From assembly GCA_963971285.1 (NCBI GenBank), contig OZ020246.1, forward strand, positions 17,963,217 through 18,027,216: a stretch of 64,000 nt of DNA. Reading direction: 5' to 3'. The position numbers were made by a program, and so were the translations under genes. Positions within the stretch are counted from its first letter, which is position 1. Each line of letters starts with the position of its first letter. Source of the DNA: Astropecten irregularis. Lineage: Eukaryota; Echinodermata; Asteroidea; Paxillosida; Astropectinidae. The notes under the pieces are model-generated. The model made no database searches, was not told the DNA's origin, and saw only the letters and a list, made by a program, of their open reading frames with translations. This document shows positions 56,277 to 64,000 of the stretch, one piece after another.

Positions 56277-59200
56277 ATGTCGGTCAGCGTGATTTGCAGC
56301 TTGTTGGTGCTGGGTCTGGCGACGCCCGGCACCCGGGCAGCTTTCGGTGACCCGCTGACACATGGAAGGGACGATGTTTTCGAGGTCATGGGCCAGGCCA
56401 AGGTTGACACATTCGACATTGAAGATGGTAAGTTTCCCATCAGAATTTATGTTTGGTTTTGAGCTTGAGTTTAAATTTGTCTCTCTTACTGGGGCGTTTC
56501 CCGACTCCATTATGTTTGTGTGGTAACTAATGTCTAATGCCATACCACCACACCATGTCCTAAAACGTTTTTTTTTCTCTTACATTACGTTCTAAGCAAG
56601 AAAGCAAACCATCAGAATGAATTTCTCGGACAATACTGAAAAAGCGTTTTAGCCTTGAAAGGTACTAATACTTTGGTAACATACCGAGCATGCAGAAACA
56701 CATGTTCACAGATTTACCTATAACTTGCACTGTAACTTGTAACACTACAGAGGTTATAAAATGGTGATGGTAAAAACAAACTGTCTAAATTTGTCTGCCT
56801 GGAATGCTGTATTTATCCAGAAAAGAGTAAAACCAAACACCAAAAACAATTTTGATCTTTAAGATAAAAAAAAATAAGTGTTTTTTTCACCTTTTTCTCA
56901 AATTGGGCATCCGTATATTGGATTGAAAATTTTACAGATGACTGTTAATGTATATTTCTTGATATTTTGCACATGAATCTGCATTTCTTTGACAAAAACC
57001 ATATTGATTATTGATATTACTTTTAACAGCTGACTTATTGGATGCACTAAATGATAATTAACTGAAATTTATGATATAAAACTGGTTGCATACCTGAAAA
57101 GTGGGTTTACTTTTAGGGTTTTAACGCATGGGTGTTTTCAGTACTGACTCATTCTTTGCATGGACTTCACACACAATCAGTAAAGTATATGTACAGTTGA
57201 AATCTCTCCAAATTTATATATTGGTAACCCAGTCAGTATTTTTATTAACACAGGTGTAGTGAACTTGGATATAGTAGTGGAGGACATGAAGGGACAAGAT
57301 GAGATTTGGGTCCTGGACTTCGAGGATTTTGACAAGACCAGCGCATTGTGGCCTGTAACAGAAAGTGGACTGTGGGCTGCTTCCACCAGCGGTTGTTCAA
57401 ATGTATTCTCGAGTGTTTCATATGATGTGAGTACATGTATGACTATATCCTTTTTTGGAATTGTTTGGATTTTGTTTTACATCCTTTCCAAAAATATTAA
57501 ATCTTTTTCCATTTTCACTGTTTTAGACAAATTGTTTAGAACTCATTTTCAAAAATGTTGTCATTTCAGGTCATCCATTCATTCTTGCAATGTTTTCTTT
57601 CTTATTCCCTTCCACATACTTTCTATTCCTTTATAGCCCTTAAATGTTGAATACTCATTACATATTCCATTTATACATGCTTGTGGCTTGTGGATGGGGT
57701 TTTTATACCATTGATAATGAAATCTTATAATGCTCACTCCATCCAGTATTCTCTGATGCCCAAAATCTACACACAGCTCTTTCAAACTTGATCAAGAAAG
57801 AATGCAAAGACATTTAATTTACTTGAAATATGGAAGTTGACCTCTAAATTGACCATTATCCAAACAAAAAAGATTTCTAATGACTTTTAATTAAAACTTT
57901 GAATGAATACTGCCATAAGCACAAATTAGTTGAGCTACCAGTCTTATAAGAAATGCAAATTACATGGAGTTAAGGTTGGTGGTCGCCAGTGATTGTTAAG
58001 CAGAGACCTGCTTAACACGAGTTGTGTGCTTTAGCTTACCAAAGCCCTGTGAAATCGGTTGAAGGATAGGATCAGGGTTTATTACAGTGTTAATAATAAT
58101 GAAGTACGACTATTTGAGTTCCGGCATGACATTCCGGTGGCCCATTACATTTATTCTTGGTTATTTTTGTATATTCAGCCTAGTTCTAGCTTCTACAGAG
58201 ATGACTTCACGCCCGATTCCCCACCTGGTGCAAAGAACTTGTTCAATTTTTACACCAAGGGAACTTACATATCAAGGGGTGATATCAAGGTGCGGGAGGA
58301 TCACTACATATTTGCAAATGGTAAGAACTCATCTGATTTGTGTGTGTACTTAGATAAAGAATCATAAAGATGTGGAGCGCAATATCAACAGAAAGTCTCC
58401 TAGATATAGCCTCACTAAAAAATCCACAGCTTTTTACTGAAATGGTTATATATGAAATGAACCAAACTGAGATGAGATTTAAAGTTAATATCATACTTTG
58501 ATTTTTATCAAAGAAATACAGATTCACCCCATGGGCAAAAATATCAAGACTGATACAGCAACAGTCATTTGTGAAAATTTCAGTCCCATACGGTGCCCAC
58601 TTTTTGAGAAAACGGTGAAAAACAGCCACAGTATTTCTTAAGTCTTTGCTCTTTTCTCTTTCAGTTTTGATCTTTTAAAAGATCAAAAAGATTTTCGGTC
58701 GTAGTACTAATTTCTGGATAAATACACCATTTCAGGCGGAAAGATTTTAATGCTATGTTTCTACCAGGACCATCTTTATACCTTGCAAGTCATCTAAATC
58801 TGTGAACATTTCTGTTTTGGTTTCTTAACAAAGTATGCTACTATCTTTAAGTATAAAGATAATTAACTTTAACAAAGCTGAAAAACTGATTAGAATTTAA
58901 AGAAGGTGGCTTAAGAAAATGGCAAACTCTCCATAGACCAAAGTTGTGACACATGTTTGCAATAACACCGAATAATGTGTGGCTCAATTAAAGCATGTGT
59001 TTCTTTCATACAACACTTCGGCTGATTGGTCAACGAATCACAGACATTTTCATAAGTTAGCTTATTTCAAAGTGAGTCCAGAACTCTATCCATCCTTAAT
59101 TTGACTCCTTGTTGTAATTCCAGGTCATATGGACGATCTGTTTGGATGCCAGAACTCACAGGGGCAATCAGTCTGGGTGGAGAAAGTCAACTCGGAAAAC

Positions 59201-62200
59201 ATAGTGTACAATACCACACTGTACATGACTAATGTCCGTCCCCAGGGAACCATTGACAGTCCGGAGCCTGCTTACGTCCAGAGCTTTGCCATATTGTACT
59301 GGCGTCTTCTGAGAGTAGCACTATCAAGGTGGGTATCAGAGTTATATGGAAAACTACAAATGTGTAGGTGGGGTTGGCTCTATCAGAAGGCTAGTACAAA
59401 CTCTGTTGCCCTTGTTTAATGCCTTGGTGTCCATTGCGCCGGTTCCCCTGTTCATTGCCTTTGTACCCTATACAAGAAGCAAGTCAACAGAAAGTACATG
59501 ATTTCATTGGTGACCCTACCATTGCCAAGGTGGTCCTTCCATGAGGGCCATTTCAGCTTGTCTCATAGAAATGTCCCTAAACAAGAAAAAGTGTTGGATT
59601 TTTTACTGAGATACATGTTTAAATTACATTGCTGGAATTTGTAAACAGAGAATCCCTCAAAATGTGTATAATTCCCCCATGAACTTTGTTTATAACAGGC
59701 CGGGTGAATAAGTTTCCCCAAATGACATTGTCAGAAATTGCCACTTGAACATCATAAGTTAAAATGCAAGTTTTATTTTGATATCACAATCCCACAATGT
59801 ATCATGTTTATTGTTAATAGACTAATGCACTGTTGGGTGCCCATAATTATTTAGGCTAACCCTGTGCTTAACATGGATTATAACTTATTAACTTGCTATT
59901 TTGACTGTACACACCATTTCATTCTCTGTATCACATTTTTCATTGGAATAGTGACATATTATTTGTAATAATTTGTTGATGTTTTCCCCTGTAGGTTCTT
60001 GATCAGCTCTACTGAGAGACTGAAGCCCATCTTTGAGTATGCCTTGGTCAAACCTGTGTACATAAATGATGATGAAGAATCCGGATTTGATAGGTAATCA
60101 TATTATTATTGCCAGTCCCACAAACCGGAGAGAGATTAAACTTTGTAACTGTTACCAAAGTTGCAACCTAAAAGTCCTGTCAAACTTGACCAGCCCATTC
60201 TATCTAATTGCCATGATCACCCTACAATTAACTTCATATATTGTGTCCTTATAATGTGTAAGTCCTTTCATGGATTTCAGTCAAAGTTGGGTATGTTTTC
60301 CCATGATACATCACAGCAGTTGATATTTGGCCGACTGGTTTATACCATGGTGGCCTTTTCGGCTCTGCAGTACGTGGTATTGCATTTTTCAGATTTCTCT
60401 CAGTGAATTGGTAGTTTCTTTTGTTTGGAATAGGAAGCGAGCAGAGGTTGAAATTGCATTTCGCACTGTGACTTCACATGATGACGGTGACCACATATCA
60501 GTCTACAAGACAAACAGCTTGGAATACGAACCAGCCGATCTCCTTGGCAACAACAAGCTTGTTCAAATCAAGGAGACTCCCCCAAGAGGTAAGAAAAGTG
60601 CTCACTGTGTTATAACAGCGGCTCCTGACATGCCCCACCCCCTTCAAAAAAGAAAAGAAAAAGGGAGCCACTTGTGTCTGGCAACATTTTTCCCCTGCAA
60701 TTGCTTCCTTTTTCTGATTTGCTATAAACTTTTTGTTTGTTTGAGTGCAGGATGTGATGATCCCCTTGGAATGGAGAGTGGTGCAATAAGAAGTGACCAG
60801 ATTATGGAATCCTCAGTGTGGTCTCCTGACCATAGTGGCAATTCAGCCCGTCTGAATAACAAGCCAAATGTGGATTCAGCAGGAGCTTGGATGGCTGGCA
60901 TTGCAGATGTCAATCAGTGGGTTCAGGTAAATGACACAAAGTATTACCCGGTATAGTACTGCCCTTCTCTTGTGCAACTGCAGTATGCATAGAACTCCTT
61001 AATGAGCAACAGGATTGAAGGGCGGGGGTGGGGAATCCACTTAAAAATGTATTTTCAGTGCCGTGTCGAATAAGCAAGTCATAATTAAGATTTAGTTTTG
61101 ATTGTTGAATTGGCTTAGAATCTGGTGAAATACCTTTATGAACATTCAATATTTAATGTTCCTTTTGATGACCATGGGTGACAGCACAAAAAAGGAACAA
61201 AATTCATTTTAAGATGCGAATCTACCCTAATTACTAAGCTAAGGGTGAATGTCGCAACACAAATCACTATACAGTGATTATTAATCTTTTGTGAATTCCA
61301 CCCCAGGTTACATTTGACGATTATATGTATGTCAGCGGGGTGCAGACACAGGGCCACACCGTGAATGAAGGTATAGACATGTGGGTGTCTACATACAAGA
61401 TCTCCTATACCTCCAGCACTGATGGCGGTGTAGGCCTGGATATTGTGCAGGATGATGCAGGACAGGATGTGGTAAGCTATATAGTCTTCATTTTGGTCTG
61501 CAAATTCAGTGTTTTTGTGCAAACTGATATTGCAATTTGTAATTGCTCGAGCTGTTCTTGGAAAGGCTGTTACCTGATGTTTAAAGGTAGTATCATACTT
61601 TGGCAGCATACCAAAGCAGAAATCTTCACAGATTTACCTGTAACTTACTGGGTATAAAGATGGGGATGGTAGAAACATACTGTACAATTTTTCTGCCTGA
61701 TGAAATTCTGTTTTTATCCAGAAAAGAGTAAAACCAGTTAAATATCAAAAATAAGAGGAAAGACTTAAGAAATACTGGAGTTTTTTCTGTTTTTATAAAA
61801 AGTGTGCACCGTACGTATGGGAGTGACATTTTCACAGATGACTGTTACTGTATCTTCCTTGATATTTTTTGCCCATGAATCTGTATTTCATTAACCCGTG
61901 GGCTATAATAAGGGGTTAAATCTCAGGTATCAGCATAATTGCTAAAGCTGCGCATATCTTAAATGATCCTTGGAATATATAGCAGTATATGTGAGTGGTT
62001 ATCATGGCTTCTGACTGTCAAACGAAGAGAGATAATTGACACCACCATCATAGGGCTGGATAACTTCAGTCAATTTTTCAGTGTCTTAAAAATTCAGTCA
62101 GTACTCTTGTGGTTATTTGATGATACATGTACTATCTATTACTGTTAATGGCAGGCAAATTGTTACTCCTCTTCTATCTCCAATCTCTTTCAACAGATAT

Positions 62201-64000
62201 TTAACGGAAACTATGACAGTGAGACCATTGTGATCAACCATTTTGACTCTGTCATCTATGCCAGACGGATGCGTATATTGCCCCAAACCTGGAGCGATGA
62301 CATAGGCCTGCGTTTTGAGATCTTGGGCTGTTTATTTTGTAAGTAGTTCAATTTTTAATTGAAAATCGATCTTTTGTATAGAAAAGCAGTGTTTTTTTTT
62401 ACATTTGCATGCGTATATAATTGATTAGGATATCACCTCTTCATCATGAGATAAGCATAGAAAAATATTTCATAATCATGGATACCTCAGTTGGTAGAGC
62501 ACCTGTATGGTATTCAGGAGGTCACCCGTTCGAATCCCGCTCCAGTCAATTTTTCTTTGTTTACCTTTTTTAATGACCTAGGCCTATAATCAGTCTTGTT
62601 TCCCTTGTGGTTATTTGATCTTATTGATTAATAAGCCGTATCCTCTTTGAGCGATCCCCTATGTAGGCCTACTGTTTCTCAGGTTGCAGCATTCAGAGTA
62701 TCGCTGAAATGATCCTTGGGATATAGCAGTATGTGTGTGGTTTCATGGCTTCTGACTGCCAAACGAACAAAGATAATTGACTATTTGGGACATCACCAAC
62801 GTAGTAGGGCTGGATGGCTCAGTTGGTAGAGCGCCTGTATGGTATTCAGGAGGTTGCCACTTCAAAACCTGCTCTAGTCAGTTTTTCTTTGTTTACCTTT
62901 CAATAAAAAATATCTCATTTTAGCTGACACCACCCTAAGTGAAGTTATTACAACATCTGCACCCATCTGCAACTACACGGATTCGAGCGGCTCATGTATA
63001 CAACAATGGGTGTTCATTGTCGTCCTGGAAGTAGATACGTCAACAGCAACCAATGAAATGCCCATTGATGCCACGGGTTGGTTTATTTATTATATATTAT
63101 CCTTCAATTATTATTCAACATCCTAAATGTGTTTTGTTTTTTTTGCAAGAAAAGTATGCACAATTTCCATATCCAGACAGTGCTACATTTCTTTTCACAT
63201 GGGCATTTTTATATTTTGCAAATTAATAAAACTTCAGTGTGCACAAAAGTTCACCTCAGCGCCACTTTTTTAATACTTTCTTGGTTTTTGTACATTTTTT
63301 CCTCAAATCAGGAGAATTCACCTTCACGTTTTATACCTATGATTGCCCAACCGATCGCCTGTCATGTAGTAAGATCGAAATTCCGGACTCCATCATATCC
63401 AATGAAATCACACTTCAGACCACCGTTGAAGTTACTGATGACATGAAGGACACACCGAGGTAAGTTTGTTTATTTAATATCATACTTTGTCAAAGAAATG
63501 GAGACTCATGGGCAAAACATACGAGGATACAGTAACTGTCACTTATGAAATTGTTTTTGGTAATTGGTTTTCACTCTTTTCTGGATATAAATACACCATT
63601 TCAGGCAGACAAATTTTAGTATGTTTCTACTATCACCATCTTTATACCCTGTAAGTTATAGGTTAATCTGTGACTATCCGGTATGCTACCAAAAAGTATG
63701 GTACTACCTTTTAAAAAGGAATAATCTAATTGAATCGCCTCCTAGTTTACAAACTATCGTCCCATTTTAACAAATGACCAATGGGGCGTCATCTTTTGGT
63801 GTCAGATAAATTAAGATGCACCAATATTTCTTTATGAATAATATAGGGTCTACTTGAAGAAGGTGCACGGTAAAGATCCCACCACGGATATTAGAGGCGG
63901 AGTCCAGCCGGGCGTGTCTCATCTGGAGGAGGTTACCGTGGATACACATTTTTTCCCACAGTTCCTCAGGAGTAGATTACAGCTGGAGTTGACTCTCTTC
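56277..64000 (+). CDS. Secreted protein with an F5/8C (discoidin) domain, 3' truncated by the window edge
   Basis: Twelve exons read in frame: 56277-56427, 57254-57426, 58179-58320, 59124-59328, 59995-60093, 60434-60588, 60751-60926, 61307-61471, 62197-62338, 62924-63076, 63312-63459 and 63847 to the window end, giving 621 codons so far. MSVSVICSLLVLGLATPGTRA is a signal peptide. An in-frame ATG at 56154 would add 41 residues and hide it, so 56277 is preferred. Residues of about 309-468 form a complete F5/8C domain: flanking cysteines (GCDDPLGM, FEILGC), SGAIRSDQIMESS, ARLNN, WMAGIADVNQWVQVTF, VSGVQTQG, YKISYT, ARRMRILPQTW. Such domains bind carbohydrate or phospholipid. The roughly 290 residues before it and 150 after it match no family I know. 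They contain Cys pairs (CNYTDSSGSC, CPTDRLSC), which fits an extracellular location. The gene has no visible stop. Confidence 0.85.
56646..57030. repeat. TIR element, AAAGGTAGTATCATACTT type (intron 1 of the discoidin gene)
   Basis: It starts TTGAAAGGTACTAATACTTT and ends GATATTACTTTTAA. The interior has TTATAAAATGGTGATGGTA and ATTTCTTGATATTTTGCACA, matching the other copies in reverse orientation relative to 51108. Confidence 0.7.
58478..58855. repeat. TIR element, AAAGGTAGTATCATACTT type (intron 3 of the discoidin gene)
   Basis: The left end is TTTAAAGTTAATATCATACT and the right end AAAGTATGCTACTATCTTTA. GGGCAAAAATATCAAGACTG and CTATGTTTCTACCAGGACCA are internal family markers. Near full length at about 380 bp. 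Confidence 0.8.
61583..61895. repeat. TIR element, AAAGGTAGTATCATACTT type (intron 8 of the discoidin gene)
   Basis: The left end TTTAAAGGTAGTATCATACT is well preserved. The interior runs GCATACCAAAGCAGAAATCT through TATTTTTTGCCCATGAATCT. The right inverted end is lost. Confidence 0.75.
61955..62135 (+). repeat. tRNA(Thr)-like repeat, core deleted
   Basis: The leader (AAATGATCCTTGGAATATAT, GGCTTCTGACTGTCAAACGA) and GGGCTGGATAACTTCAGTC are followed directly by the tail CAGTCAGTACTCTTGTGGTT. Most of the tRNA-like core is missing. Confidence 0.75.
62470..62905 (+). repeat. Head-to-tail dimer of the tRNA(Thr)-like element, period 332 bp
   Basis: The first core (TCAGTTGGTAGAGCACC, B box GTTCGAATCCCGCTCCAGTC) starts near 62480. 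Its tail (TTTCCCTTGTGGTTATTTGA) runs straight into the leader (GCCGTATCCTCTTTGAGCG, GAAATGATCCTTGGGATATA, CTGCCAAACGAACAAAG) of a second core at about 62809-62880. TTGGTAGAGC occurs at 62491 and 62823. It lies in intron 9 of the discoidin gene. Confidence 0.85.
63472..63713. repeat. TIR element, AAAGGTAGTATCATACTT type (intron 11 of the discoidin gene)
   Basis: The left end is ATTTAATATCATACTTTG and the right end AAAAGTATGGTACTACCTTT. GGCAGACAAATTTTAGTATG and TTTCTACTATCACCATCTTT are internal markers. It is about 240 bp, with an internal deletion relative to the 58478 copy. Confidence 0.75.

Overview
This is a eukaryotic (metazoan) genomic window of about 64 kb. The genes are split by GT-AG introns of a few hundred bases to several kilobases, the background is AT-rich, and short interspersed repeats are dense. 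The protein set (RSPRY1, PSME3IP1/FAM192A, a Rab22/31-type GTPase, NDUFB9, CCDC102A, RABIF/Mss4, and a secreted discoidin-domain protein) together with the tRNA-like repeats and many TACATGTA-type motifs fit an invertebrate deuterostome, such as an echinoderm, hemichordate or cephalochordate. I cannot name the species, and the clade is an inference.

Layout. (1) 1-5621, + strand: 3' half of RSPRY1 (SPRY and RING), whose 5' end lies outside the window. (2) 5622-12351: RSPRY1 3' UTR and intergenic sequence. (3) 12352-13208, - strand: a two-exon gene for an unrecognised 128-residue single-pass membrane protein, head-to-head (192 bp) with (4) PSME3IP1/FAM192A at 13401-18380, + strand. The third intron of FAM192A looks like a minor-class (U12) AT-AC intron. 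(5) 22475-30202, - strand: a complete six-exon Rab22/31-like GTPase. Its last intron contains a + strand sulfotransferase-like gene (23962-24901), and its fourth intron contains a 58-bp minisatellite of about 22 units. (6) 32118-34819, - strand: NDUFB9 of respiratory complex I, four exons. (7) 44472-48300, + strand: CCDC102A, seven coding exons. (8) 54252-55163, - strand: RABIF/Mss4, two exons, with an acidic N-terminal extension. (9) 56277 to the window end, + strand: the first 621 codons of a secreted protein with one F5/8C (discoidin) domain; the gene continues beyond the window.

The genes do not form an operon or a single pathway. RSPRY1 and FAM192A are neighbours here and on human 16q13, and CCDC102A is nearby at 16q21, so part of the window looks like a conserved linkage block. 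A Rab and a Rab-binding chaperone/exchange factor (RABIF) also share the window, probably by chance.

The non-coding part holds several recognisable repeat families: a tRNA(Thr)-like element that also occurs as fold-back pairs and as a 332-bp head-to-tail dimer; a second tRNA-related SINE; fold-back MITEs ending in GAAATTGGCC-like sequence; a roughly 190-bp element with telomere-like CCCTAACCCT ends; and a 240-390-bp element with AAAGGTAGTATCATACTT-type inverted ends, found mainly in introns of the discoidin gene. Exon boundaries were set by hand from splice motifs, reading-frame continuity and remembered family sequences, with no alignment run.
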